Below, in pieces: positions 1-8,200 of a DNA stretch of 40,916 nt; the first letter of the stretch is position 1, and the number at the start of each line of letters is the position of its first letter. The stretch is from an uncultured Bacteroidales bacterium (GTDB lineage: Bacteria; Bacteroidota; Bacteroidia; Bacteroidales; UBA932), in NCBI GenBank assembly GCA_947177525.1, contig CAMWUW010000010.1, positions 1 through 40,916 of the forward strand, given 5' to 3'. Both the position numbers and the translations under genes were made by a program. Below the pieces are notes generated by a model. The model had not been told where the DNA came from. It made no database searches and saw only the letters and a list, made by a program, of their open reading frames with translations.

Positions 1-200
1 GTGAGCAAATAAAAGTACAAAGTACTTAAATTTGCGAATTAGTGAGCGTCGTGGAGCTCCGGAGGAGATACAAGACCGAGCGTGAGCAAATAAAAGTACA
101 AAGTACTTAAATTTGCGAATTAGTGAGCGTCGTGGAACTCCATGAGGAGGCACAAGACCGGAAGGAAGTAAATAAAAGAACCGGAACTATTTTTGACTGA
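1..200. repeat. 81-bp tandem repeat with promoter-like boxes upstream of parA
   Basis: Two near-identical units lie at 1-81 and 82-162; the first 55 bases are identical, then there are a few substitutions and one indel. A degenerate third unit starts near 164: the motif AAATAAAAG recurs at 7, 88 and 170. Each intact unit contains the inverted repeat AAGTAC-N3-GTACTT (13-27 and 94-108), running directly into TAAATTTG (27-34 and 108-115), a perfect match to the Bacteroidetes -7 box. The end of each unit carries ACAAGACCG. The first unit begins at the window edge, so the array may extend to the left. Function is unknown; a tandem promoter/operator array is one reading. Confidence 0.8.
188..195 (+). 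promoter_or_regulatory. Likely parA promoter -7 box
   Basis: TATTTTTG fits TAnnTTTG and would start transcription near base 200, giving a leader of about 30 bases. It lies within the degenerate third unit of the tandem repeat, close to the aligned position of the TAAATTTG boxes in the first two units. No clear TTTG -33 element is visible. Confidence 0.5.
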
Positions 201-229
201 CTGTGAAGGTCCATTTTAAAGTTAGATAA

Positions 230-997
230 ATGGGAAAAGTAATTGCAATTGCAAATCAGAAGGGCGGAGTAGGAAAAACTACAACTGCAATAAATCTGGC
301 CGCATCACTGGCCGTACTGGAGAAAAAGGTGCTCATCATTGACGCCGATCCCCAGGCCAACACCACATCCGGCCTGAACTTTTCTCCTGACAACAACCAG
401 AAAAGGACTCTATACGAAGTGATGATCGGCGAAATCGGCATCAGGGACAGTCTTCTTCAGACAGAAATCGGCTCCCTTCACATGATTCCGTCACACATAA
501 ACCTCGTAGGAGCAGAACTGGAGCTCATTGAAGACACCAACAGGGAGGCCGTACTCAAAAAAGCCCTGGAACCCATCAGAGATGAATATGACTATATCGT
601 AATAGACTGCTCTCCCTCACTCGGCCTGATTACAATAAACTCACTTACAGCGGCAGATTCAGTGATGATTCCAGTACAGCCTGAGTTCTTCGCCCTTGAA
701 GGCCTCGGGAAACTGCTGCAGACAATACGTCTTGTGCAGGCAGGCCCAAACCCGTCCCTTACCATAGAAGGTTTTGTGGTCACAATGTTCGACGGAAGGA
801 CCAAAGTACACAACCAAGTGCTCGGGGAACTTCAGGAACACTTCAAAGACATGGTATTCAACACAATAATACAAAGAAACATACGTCTTAGCGAAGCGCC
901 TTCATTCGGAAAGCCTATTATTCTCTATGACGTTATATGCAACGGTACTACCAATTATCTCAACCTTGCCAAGGAAGTGCTTGAGAAAAACAGCTAA
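230..997 (+). CDS. parA: ParA/Soj chromosome-partitioning ATPase
   Basis: This 255-residue protein is a chromosomal ParA (Soj) ATPase that, with ParB, segregates the origin region. The deviant Walker A motif KGGVGKTT is at residues 11-18 with the signature lysine, followed by the switch region IDADPQANTT and the Walker B-like VIDCSPSLG. The absence of an N-terminal helix-turn-helix and the short length match chromosomal rather than large plasmid ParA proteins. The start follows MGKVIAIANQKGG, typical of the family. parB follows after 11 bases, so the two are probably co-transcribed. No parS site was recognised by eye. Confidence 0.96.
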   Translation: MGKVIAIANQKGGVGKTTTAINLAASLAVLEKKVLIIDADPQANTTSGLNFSPDNNQKRTLYEVMIGEIGIRDSLLQTEIGSLHMIPSHINLVGAELELIEDTNREAVLKKALEPIRDEYDYIVIDCSPSLGLITINSLTAADSVMIPVQPEFFALEGLGKLLQTIRLVQAGPNPSLTIEGFVVTMFDGRTKVHNQVLGELQEHFKDMVFNTIIQRNIRLSEAPSFGKPIILYDVICNGTTNYLNLAKEVLEKNS

Positions 998-1008
998 GGA
1001 GAACACAG

Positions 1009-1938
1009 ATGAGCAAACAGCAGAGAGGCCTTGGCAAAGGCATAGGAGCGCTCCTCGGAGCAGATGCTGACCTGAGCAATATCAGGAAGCCTGTAGGATA
1101 TATAAATAAGGAAGTGGTAAGTTCAGACCAGCCGTCGGCAGGCACTGCGGACATACTGCGCATTCCGACAGACCTTATTGAGCCCAATCCGTTCCAGCCA
1201 AGAATGAATTTCGACCAGGAAGCATTGGAGGAATTGGGTGAATCCATCAGAACACTTGGGCTAATCCAGCCCATTACAGTGCGTAAGAAATCTGACGGAA
1301 GATACCAGATAATAAGCGGAGAACGGCGTTTCAGGGCATGCAGGGCGACCGGAATGGAAATGATTCCTGCATATATCCGCGACACCGATGACCAGGGCAT
1401 GCTGGAAATGGCCATAGTCGAAAATATACAGCGTGAAAATCTTGACCCGATAGAAGTTGCTATGAGCTACCAGCGGCTTATTGAGGAATGCAGCCTTACC
1501 CAGGAGCAGATGGCAGTGCGCGTAGGAAAGAAACGTGCCTCCGTAACCAACTACCTGAGGCTCCTCAAACTTCCGGCAAAGATACAGCACGACCTGAAAG
1601 TATCCCTCCTGAGCGTAGGACATGCAAAAGTTCTTCTCGGAGTAGAAGATCCGAAACTTCAGGAGTATCTGTGCGACCTGGTTATAAAAGATGACCTTTC
1701 AGTACGCCAGCTCGAAGAAAAAATCAAGAAAATGACCCAGCAGAAAACTTCGGCCGAAGCAGAGGCCCAGGACCTGCCGGAGGAATATTTCAAAGTGCTG
1801 GAAATTGTCGGGAAATATTTTGAGAATGACATCAGCCTCAAACGTTCATCAGGAGGGAAAGGCACAATGACCATACACTTCAGCTCCGATGATGAGGTGA
1901 AAAAATTCCTGGCAGCCCTTGAGGAGTCCAAATTCTGA
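1009..1938 (+). CDS. parB: ParB/Spo0J partition protein (CTPase)
   Basis: This 309-residue ParB binds parS sites, spreads as a CTP-dependent clamp and stimulates ParA. Domain order is visible: an N-terminal tail beginning KQQRGLGKGIGALLG (ParA-interacting region), the nuclease-like CTP-binding domain with GERRFRA and ENIQRENL motifs, a helix-turn-helix in the stretch TQEQMAVRVGKKRASVTNYL that reads parS, and a C-terminal dimerisation domain. The following DUF5683 gene starts 16 bases downstream. Length and motif order are normal. Confidence 0.96.
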   Translation: MSKQQRGLGKGIGALLGADADLSNIRKPVGYINKEVVSSDQPSAGTADILRIPTDLIEPNPFQPRMNFDQEALEELGESIRTLGLIQPITVRKKSDGRYQIISGERRFRACRATGMEMIPAYIRDTDDQGMLEMAIVENIQRENLDPIEVAMSYQRLIEECSLTQEQMAVRVGKKRASVTNYLRLLKLPAKIQHDLKVSLLSVGHAKVLLGVEDPKLQEYLCDLVIKDDLSVRQLEEKIKKMTQQKTSAEAEAQDLPEEYFKVLEIVGKYFENDISLKRSSGGKGTMTIHFSSDDEVKKFLAALEESKF

Positions 1939-1954
1939 ACCGGAATAACCCGAG

Positions 1955-2974
1955 ATGCTGCACAGACTTCCGAAATACATATTAGCACTGGCCGTATGCC
2001 TGACTGGCATCACGGAGTTTTGTCATGCCCAGTTCAAGGAACAGGCATTCAGCCAGACATACAATGAAGCCGGTGATACAACTGCAGTTGCAGATACGGC
2101 AGACAAATTGTTCTCGTTCAAGGAATACTTCGGTGGACTGGCACATAAGAACACCATGAAGATAGGTACTATGTTCGCCGGCGCGGCAGTACTCCCTGGA
2201 ACGGCACAGATATACAATAAAGACTATTGGAAATTGCCTGTCGTCTACGGAGGAATCGGAGCCTTTGCCGGAAGCGGAGGCTATTATCTGCACCGGTATT
2301 CAAAATCAAAAAAGGCATACGAGACATTTCTGACGGACAAGGCAGCATTCGAAAGTGAATCAGGACTGCCGTATCCGTATCAGGCGCCGGAAATTGACTA
2401 CAGGGCAAAAACGACAGGAACATGGCTCATGGTAGGAGCCGGACTTGTTTATTGGGGAAGCCTGATGGACGGCGTGGCCTGCTATCAGTCAGACAAGCAT
2501 CCCCACCCCGGCAGAGCCACTCTATACTCAGCCCTGCTTCCCGGACTTGGACAGATATACAACGGTGAGCTATATAAAGTCCCCATTTATTGGGGAGGAC
2601 TGATGGTATCAATACATTTCCTGACAACGAACAACACAAACTACAAGAGATACAAACGCATACATAACGAGGCAACTGCCGTAGGAGGCACTTACGACGG
2701 TCCTGTATCTGCTGATGCAGCCAAATGGTACAGGGATGTGTACAGACGTTACCGCGATTATTCGATAGTTGCTACCGCCCTTGTATACCTTCTTCAGGTG
2801 ATTGATGCCAATGTATTTGCCTACATGCACGATTTTGAAGTTACAGATGACATCACAATGAATATAGAGCCGGCAGTCATAGCTCCAGACAACGTCTATG
2901 CACTGCATCGGGGAACCAATTCATACGGACCGGACCAGAACGCAATCGGTCTGAAGGTCGGCATCAGATTCTGA
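1955..2974 (+). CDS. DUF5683 family membrane protein
   Basis: A 339-residue exported or membrane protein with an N-terminal signal sequence (hydrophobic residues 9-20, likely cut after CHA, residue 25). The DUF5683 region contains an internal duplication: PGTAQIYNKDYWKLPVVYGG at 81-100 is echoed by PGLGQIYNGELYKVPIYWGG at 196-215, each followed by a hydrophobic segment. This gene commonly sits between parB and a LysM lytic transglycosylase in Bacteroidales, as here. No biochemical function is known to me; the context suggests an envelope role expressed with the segregation genes. It ends three bases before the next start. Confidence 0.82.
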   Translation: MLHRLPKYILALAVCLTGITEFCHAQFKEQAFSQTYNEAGDTTAVADTADKLFSFKEYFGGLAHKNTMKIGTMFAGAAVLPGTAQIYNKDYWKLPVVYGGIGAFAGSGGYYLHRYSKSKKAYETFLTDKAAFESESGLPYPYQAPEIDYRAKTTGTWLMVGAGLVYWGSLMDGVACYQSDKHPHPGRATLYSALLPGLGQIYNGELYKVPIYWGGLMVSIHFLTTNNTNYKRYKRIHNEATAVGGTYDGPVSADAAKWYRDVYRRYRDYSIVATALVYLLQVIDANVFAYMHDFEVTDDITMNIEPAVIAPDNVYALHRGTNSYGPDQNAIGLKVGIRF

Positions 2975-2977
2975 TAT

Positions 2978-4861
2978 ATGCCGGAAACTCTTAAAGCTAC
3001 AATGACTATGACAATAAACAGAATAATTGCAGCCACAGTTGCGGCTGTACTCATGAGCAGCGCTGGTTCAGCACAAGGCGCACAACAGATCTCCAAGCAG
3101 GAAAAGAACAAAAAAAGCCGCACAGAAAACAGTCGTCTGCAGGATGAGAATGCCAGACTGCGTGAAAAGATAGATTCACTCACACAGGAACTGGACAGAT
3201 ACCGTGCAGAACTTGGAAGGACAGACAGTCTGACGACGGAAATGCTGGACATCTATGAAGAAAATGAAGACAAGATTGCCGCAGGACTCTCCCCTGAAGA
3301 CTATACTCCGGAAGTATCTGACAGTCTGCTGAACATCTGGTACGCACACAGAGTGGCATGTACGGGAAACCAGGAGGAATACGACATGGACTCGGTCAAG
3401 TTCAAGTCAGATGTTCCGGACGAAGTATACATAGAAAGAATCAAGCGTATGAATTCTTTCATAACCTTGCCTTATAACGAAATAGTAAAGAACTACATAA
3501 TATTGTACTCGGAAAAAATGCCGACCAAGATGTCGCACATTCTTGGCCTGAGCGAATACTATATGCCGATTTTCAATGAAATATTCAACAAATATGACCT
3601 GCCGGAAGAGCTGAAGGCCATGGCCGTCATAGAATCTGCATTGAATCCGACGGCAGTGTCAAGGGCCGGGGCAAAGGGCATGTGGCAATTCATGTACTCC
3701 ACTGCCAAGATTTACGGGCTTCATATAGACTCATTCGTAGACGAAAGGCTTGATCCGGTAAAGTCAGCAGAAGCTGCTGCCCGTTATCTGAAGGACTCAT
3801 ACGACATATTCGGGGACTGGAATCTTGCAATAGCCTCATACAACTGCGGAGCCGGAAACGTAAACAAGGCAATTCGACGCAGCGGAGGGAAAAGGTCCTT
3901 CTGGGACATCTGGCCATATCTACCACGTGAGACAAGGGGTTACGTCCCTGCTTTTGTCGGTGCCCTGTATACAATGACTTATTATAAGGAACATGGCATA
4001 AAGCCGGAGAGCATTGAAACTCCGGCAATAATGGACACACTGAAAATCAACAAAATGCTGCACCTCAAACAGGTCAGCCACTTCACGGGAGCACCTATTG
4101 ACGAACTGAGGAACCTCAACCCTCAGTACAGGCATGACATTATTCCGGGAAATGACAGGGAATACATCCTGCGCCTTCCCTACTCCTATACAAATGCATT
4201 CATAGAGTATGAAGACTCGCTCTATACGCATAAGGCAGAGGAATTCTTCAACCCGGTAACAATCAAGAAAATAAAGGACGGGGCAGATGGAGAGCGCATT
4301 GTACACAAGGTAAAAAATGGTGAATACCTCGGGAAAATAGCGGCAAAGTATCATGTGAGCGTTGCACAGCTGAAAAGATGGAACAATCTGAAGAACAACA
4401 ACATCAGAGTAGGGCAAAAGCTTATTGTATATAGAGGCGGCAAAGGACCGGTACAGACAGCGTCTGCATCACAGACAGCGTCTGCAACTGCAAAACCGGC
4501 ACAGGCAGCCCCGGCACAACAGTCAAATGCAGCAGCCTCCAGGACCGGAAGTTCATCCGTCTACATTGTAAAGCAGGGTGATGTACTTGGCAAAATAGCC
4601 GCACAGCACAATGTCAGTGTTGAAGACATAAAAAAATGGAACAACCTCAAAAGCAACAACATATCCATAGGGCAAAAACTCATCGTGCGAAAAACTGAGG
4701 CACCGGCAGGCAACTATACCATCTATACTGTCAAAGACGGAGATTCACTCTATACAATTGCGAAAAACTACCCAGGAGTAAGCGCACAGGACATAATGAA
4801 TTTCAACGGTATAGGCAGCAACATAAAACCCGGAATGAAACTGAAGATTCCGACCGAATAA
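2978..4861 (+). CDS. MltD-like lytic transglycosylase with three LysM domains
   Basis: A 627-residue exported murein hydrolase that cleaves peptidoglycan glycan strands. A signal peptide occupies about residues 11-34; a coiled-coil rich in E/R/L follows at 50-100. The SLT domain spans about 200-335 with catalytic Glu219 in AVIESALNP, then GAKGMWQFM and ASYNCGAGNVNKA. Three C-terminal LysM modules (about 442-485, 528-570, 582-625) bind peptidoglycan, separated by an Ala/Gln/Ser linker at 490-525. The start at 2978 is the first ATG after the previous stop; internal Met9 or Met11 would give a shorter leader. It is the last gene of the parAB block and ends one base from the convergent neighbour's stop. 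Confidence 0.92.
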   Translation: MPETLKATMTMTINRIIAATVAAVLMSSAGSAQGAQQISKQEKNKKSRTENSRLQDENARLREKIDSLTQELDRYRAELGRTDSLTTEMLDIYEENEDKIAAGLSPEDYTPEVSDSLLNIWYAHRVACTGNQEEYDMDSVKFKSDVPDEVYIERIKRMNSFITLPYNEIVKNYIILYSEKMPTKMSHILGLSEYYMPIFNEIFNKYDLPEELKAMAVIESALNPTAVSRAGAKGMWQFMYSTAKIYGLHIDSFVDERLDPVKSAEAAARYLKDSYDIFGDWNLAIASYNCGAGNVNKAIRRSGGKRSFWDIWPYLPRETRGYVPAFVGALYTMTYYKEHGIKPESIETPAIMDTLKINKMLHLKQVSHFTGAPIDELRNLNPQYRHDIIPGNDREYILRLPYSYTNAFIEYEDSLYTHKAEEFFNPVTIKKIKDGADGERIVHKVKNGEYLGKIAAKYHVSVAQLKRWNNLKNNNIRVGQKLIVYRGGKGPVQTASASQTASATAKPAQAAPAQQSNAAASRTGSSSVYIVKQGDVLGKIAAQHNVSVEDIKKWNNLKSNNISIGQKLIVRKTEAPAGNYTIYTVKDGDSLYTIAKNYPGVSAQDIMNFNGIGSNIKPGMKLKIPTE

Positions 4862-4862
4862 T

Positions 4863-6728
4863 TCATATCTTGAATACACATTGTACTCTAAGCTCGGCAT
4901 TGCCGGGCTTTCTTTTTTCCTTCGGCATAAAAGGATAGGCCGTGCATGAGGCCCTGGCATACAATCTCATCCATTTCGTGCATTTCCATGAGCAGACTGC
5001 CGACGTCCACAATCCCCTGCCGAAGAATGCCGGAACGACAAAGCTTCCCGGAGCATCACGTTCATAAACATAGATTCTGTCATTCCAGCTGTCTATGCCG
5101 AAGAAGCCCTGGCGCAGAAATACGGACATACGGGTCGTCCTGTATCCTCCCTCGGCATACCCAAGCATTCCTAAGCCGGTACAAAGGACGGCATTCAGGC
5201 GAAGAGCCGCAGACAGAGCGCCGGAAGCCACAGAAATGTCTGTGCGCAGCTCACCTCTGAAAGGCTCACCCCAGTCCCTATACCGGACAACAGTCCTGAC
5301 AGTAAACTTAAGCCAGTCCGCAGCCATGTGTTCAGTCTGCACCCTAAGCTGCACCTGCATATTATTGCTCATATTCTTCAGTTTTCCTGACGGGAACAGT
5401 GCGGCATCGACAGAAAAAGTTCCGCTGTGCCTTCTTCTGGATGATCCGAAACCCTGCCTTCCCCGCAAGGCAATCCATTTCCCGGCATTGAACTCGCCGG
5501 CCAGAGAAAGCCCGCACTCATTCTTGCAGGAGGATGTACTGCATGCTGCCCCGGAACGTGAGCCATTGTACCCCGGCGAATAATACCTTGCCATTGCAGA
5601 CAGCCTGACATCTTCCCTCACGCGGAAAACAGTCCCGGCCAAAACCGCAGGACTGAATGATGCCCAGTCAAAGGCAAACTCCGAAAACACATCCGTCCCT
5701 TTGAAGCAGAACGCCATGTCTGCCGAAGTTTTCATATCCGAAATCCTTGTCTGATTACCGGAAAAGATTTCTTCTGTCTCTCCATAATGCATGACTGAAA
5801 TCTGTCCGCTGCGGCAATGCCATGCCGCATTCACTCCTGCAAGCAAAGAGACCTCTGACCGGCCGTAAGCTGATTTTTTAAGTCCAGGCATGCCGGCAAA
5901 GGCCGAGATGCAGAAATGCCCTGCCGAAAATTCGGCCGCTGCTCCTGTATGGGCCATATTTCCTGTATAAGACCACGAGGAAGAGAGTCCCTGCGGCCTG
6001 CGCATAAAAGAGGATGGAGCCCCCAATGCTCCCATTGTCATTCCGTTCCACAAAGCCAGCCCCTGGCCGAAGCGCGCATTGAAATCGCCTATAATCACCG
6101 TTCCGCATATTTTCCTGAAATCAGCGGCAAAGCTTCCGGTGAAAGCCGAAGGAAAACCTTTTTCAAAAGAATATTCATTGGAAAATCCGGCACTGCAATT
6201 GATACCGCGGCCCGAAGAAACCCGGAACTTCATGCCATAGCTCCAGTCCAGGGTTTCCGGCCATACCCCGTCAGCAGGCGCGGCAGCCGGAGATGCCCTC
6301 ACTCCGGAACGAAACGCAATGTCGCCTGAGGCCGAGGTCCTGCCTGGCCCTGAAATCCCGTTCTTGCTGACAAGAGACAAAAACGGGGCGGCAGCAGAAG
6401 TGAAATCAGCTCCGAAACCATCCAAGGCCGCAAGTTCAGAATAAGACATCACATCTCCATGCCTGGAACGGTAATCTGCCAAAGATGCCATCTGATACCG
6501 TGTCAGCAAACCGGAAGATGCGATTTCGTGCATTCCGGCCATGTTTATCTTCAACGGGGAGGAAAGCAGGGCAGACAAACGCTCTACCTCTTCCGAATCC
6601 ACCTCTTCCGGAGTGCTGCAGCCCGTAAGCTTCAGTATCAGCTCCATCTCCCGCACGGACTGGGCTGTGCACGGAAAGAGTGCCGCCGCCCAAAACAATA
6701 TAATCATCACACGCCGCATAGCCGTCAT
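4863..6728 (-). CDS. Exported helix-hairpin-helix / outer-membrane beta-barrel protein
   Basis: A 621-residue protein with a signal peptide (about residues 1-22, ending PCTAQ). Residues 35-120 contain ComEA-like helix-hairpin-helix units: INMAGMHEIASSGLL, then a DYRSRHGDV hairpin and a second LAALDGFG. The remainder is rich in alternating aromatic/polar strands and Gly/Ser turns and ends in RVQCVFKI, typical of an outer-membrane beta-barrel. Similar HhH-barrel proteins occur in Bacteroidetes and are usually annotated only as helix-hairpin-helix proteins. A role in handling DNA at the cell surface is possible but is inference. It converges with the transglycosylase with one base between the stops. 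Confidence 0.75.
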   Translation of the reverse strand: MTAMRRVMIILFWAAALFPCTAQSVREMELILKLTGCSTPEEVDSEEVERLSALLSSPLKINMAGMHEIASSGLLTRYQMASLADYRSRHGDVMSYSELAALDGFGADFTSAAAPFLSLVSKNGISGPGRTSASGDIAFRSGVRASPAAAPADGVWPETLDWSYGMKFRVSSGRGINCSAGFSNEYSFEKGFPSAFTGSFAADFRKICGTVIIGDFNARFGQGLALWNGMTMGALGAPSSFMRRPQGLSSSWSYTGNMAHTGAAAEFSAGHFCISAFAGMPGLKKSAYGRSEVSLLAGVNAAWHCRSGQISVMHYGETEEIFSGNQTRISDMKTSADMAFCFKGTDVFSEFAFDWASFSPAVLAGTVFRVREDVRLSAMARYYSPGYNGSRSGAACSTSSCKNECGLSLAGEFNAGKWIALRGRQGFGSSRRRHSGTFSVDAALFPSGKLKNMSNNMQVQLRVQTEHMAADWLKFTVRTVVRYRDWGEPFRGELRTDISVASGALSAALRLNAVLCTGLGMLGYAEGGYRTTRMSVFLRQGFFGIDSWNDRIYVYERDAPGSFVVPAFFGRGLWTSAVCSWKCTKWMRLYARASCTAYPFMPKEKRKPGNAELRVQCVFKI

Positions 6729-6740
6729 TTTTAGTTAGGC

Positions 6741-6748
6741 CAAAAGTA
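6741..6748 (-). promoter_or_regulatory. -7 box for the HhH/barrel gene
   Basis: On the minus strand this reads TACTTTTG, a perfect TAnnTTTG match, 12 bases upstream of the ATG at 6728. Transcription would begin about five to eight bases before the start codon, so the leader is very short. Confidence 0.55.
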
Positions 6749-6769
6749 TGCATCCGGTTTGGGAATATT

Positions 6770-6789
6770 GTTGTTTTTATAAAAACAAC
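6770..6789. promoter_or_regulatory. 20-bp perfect palindrome between divergent promoters
   Basis: GTTGTTTTTA is followed immediately by its exact reverse complement TAAAAACAAC, with no spacer. It lies between the minus-strand -7 box (6741-6748) and the hpt -7 box (6823-6830), at about -34 to -53 of the former and -45 to -64 of the latter. This looks more like a protein-binding site than a terminator because there is no loop. Confidence 0.6.
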
Positions 6790-6822
6790 GGCATTTTTTT
6801 CTTTTTTTTTAACGTTTTATAC

Positions 6823-6830
6823 TACTTTTG
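6823..6830 (+). promoter_or_regulatory. hpt promoter -7 box
   Basis: TACTTTTG matches TAnnTTTG perfectly, 23 bases upstream of the hpt start. The surrounding 15 bases (6820-6834, TACTACTTTTGCGGT) are identical to the ABC operon promoter at 22673-22687. A T-tract precedes it in place of a clean -33 TTTG. Confidence 0.7.
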
Positions 6831-6853
6831 CGGTCTGTTGCAAAAATATTTCT

Positions 6854-7399
6854 ATGGAAAGGATAAAATTACACGACAAGACGTTCAGGACATTCATTCC
6901 TCACGAGGAAATCATGACCGCAATTGATGAGGTAGCCGCAAAAATCAATGCAGATTTCAGAGGGTGCAAAGACATACCGGTACTTCTGTGCGTCTTGAAC
7001 GGCTCCATAATGTTTACGGGAGAACTGATGAAAAGGCTGGATTTTGATTGCCAGCTCGTATCCACCAAACTTTCATCATACGAAGGCACAAGCACGACCG
7101 GACGTGTCAAACAGGCAATGGGGCTTACGGCAGACATTACAGGAAGGCGCGTTATCATTGTGGAAGACATTGTCGACTCAGGCAACACAATCATAGAACT
7201 GAAGGAAATCCTTGCGGGACACGGGGCTGCAGAGTCGCGTGTATGTACCCTCCTTTTCAAGCCGGCCGCCCTGAAAAGGGAAGTCAGCCTTGACTATGTA
7301 GCCATGGAAATACCAAATGACTTCATAGTAGGATTCGGACTTGACTACAACGAACTCGGACGCAACTACAAAGACATCTATGTTCTTGACGAGCAATAG
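6854..7399 (+). CDS. hpt: Hypoxanthine phosphoribosyltransferase
   Basis: This 181-residue purine salvage enzyme converts hypoxanthine or guanine plus PRPP to IMP or GMP in the cytoplasm. The type I PRTase PRPP loop IIVEDIVDSGNTI is at 101-113, with the flexible-loop and hood segments (LNGSIMFTGEL at 48-58; VGFGLDYNE near the C-terminus) in the expected order. Length is typical. It precedes adk, as in many Bacteroidales, but a 130-base gap and a candidate adk promoter suggest that adk can also be transcribed separately. Confidence 0.95.
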   Translation: MERIKLHDKTFRTFIPHEEIMTAIDEVAAKINADFRGCKDIPVLLCVLNGSIMFTGELMKRLDFDCQLVSTKLSSYEGTSTTGRVKQAMGLTADITGRRVIIVEDIVDSGNTIIELKEILAGHGAAESRVCTLLFKPAALKREVSLDYVAMEIPNDFIVGFGLDYNELGRNYKDIYVLDEQ

Positions 7400-7516
7400 A
7401 TGAATGCACCCTGCACGGCTGCATAGCCCAGGCCTGCCTGAGTTTACATAACAAACGAAGCTATATTTATCTACATAAATTCATCAAAGCTGCCGTGATT
7501 TCTTCCCGGCAGCGCA

Positions 7517-7524
7517 TAATTTTG
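7517..7524 (+). promoter_or_regulatory. adk promoter -7 box, implying an almost leaderless mRNA
   Basis: TAATTTTG matches TAnnTTTG and lies only five bases upstream of the adk ATG at 7530. If used, the transcript would begin at or next to the start codon. A 7-bp stem (GCTGCCG at 7489-7495, CGGCAGC at 7507-7513) covers the spacer region between -33 and -7. Confidence 0.45.
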
Positions 7525-7529
7525 AAAAA

Positions 7530-8102
7530 ATGAAATATTACATCCTTTTCGGCCCTCCAGGTGCAGGCAAAGGCACCCAGGCCACAGCAATGGTTGAGAA
7601 ATACAATCTTCACCACATTTCAACAGGAGCACTTCTGCGCAAAGAAATTGCAGCCGGTACAGAATTGGGACTGAAGGCAAAAGCCCTTATAGAGAACGGA
7701 AGTCTCGTACCGGATGAAGTTGTTGAAGGCATGATTGAAAATGAATTCAGGACAGTCAAAGGTGTAGAGGGCTTCCTTCTTGACGGATTTCCGCGCACAC
7801 TTCCACAGGCTGAGGCTCTTGACGCCATTTTGGCCGGCAATTCAGAAGAAGTGACGGCAACGGTTTCCATTATGATACCGGATGCAATGATTATGGAACG
7901 CATCAAAGGGCGCGCGCTTAAGGAAGGCCGCGCAGACGATGCCAGCGAAGAAGTCATAAATAACCGTATAGCAACTTATCACAATCAGACTGAGCCTCTG
8001 ATTGAATATTACGGCAAGTCAGGCAAATACTGCGAAATCGACGGAACCGGTACCATAGATGAAGTGCGCACACGCATTTTCGGAACCATGGACAAGTTCT
8101 GA
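7530..8102 (+). CDS. adk: Adenylate kinase
   Basis: This 190-residue enzyme interconverts ATP plus AMP and two ADP, keeping adenylate pools balanced. The P-loop GPPGAGKGTQ is at residues 8-17, the NMP-binding segment ISTGALLR follows, and LLDGFPRTLPQAE is the family signature. The LID is the short form with no zinc-binding cysteines (GRALKEGRADD). The start is fixed by the conserved MKYYILFGPPG. A strong terminator follows 31 bases after the stop, separating it from obgE. Confidence 0.97.
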   Translation: MKYYILFGPPGAGKGTQATAMVEKYNLHHISTGALLRKEIAAGTELGLKAKALIENGSLVPDEVVEGMIENEFRTVKGVEGFLLDGFPRTLPQAEALDAILAGNSEEVTATVSIMIPDAMIMERIKGRALKEGRADDASEEVINNRIATYHNQTEPLIEYYGKSGKYCEIDGTGTIDEVRTRIFGTMDKF

Positions 8103-8133
8103 AGAATATGAACAGATGCCGATACAGGCTGAC

Positions 8134-8171
8134 ACAAGGGGCTTGACAAGATTATTTGTCAAGCCCCTTGT
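8134..8171 (+). terminator. Rho-independent terminator after adk
   Basis: A perfect 16-bp stem (ACAAGGGGCTTGACAA at 8134-8149 pairing with 8156-8171) closes a six-base loop and is followed by TCTCATTTT. It ends the hpt-adk unit; obgE must then have its own promoter. Confidence 0.85.
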
Positions 8172-8200
8172 TCTCATTTTCAGGCAGATCCATCCGTGGT

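Noticed and set aside
1..4861. A parS site near parAB
   Set aside because: No 16-bp sequence resembling the TGTTTCACGTGAAACA consensus was noticed by eye; absence was not proved by computation.
5095..5583. A 162-codon plus-strand open frame and smaller ones near it
   Set aside because: They are shadows in the GC-rich third-position frame of the HhH/barrel gene.
7489..7513. 7-bp hairpin upstream of adk as an hpt terminator
   Set aside because: No T-tract follows; it overlaps the adk promoter region and the stem is short, so terminator function is not supported.
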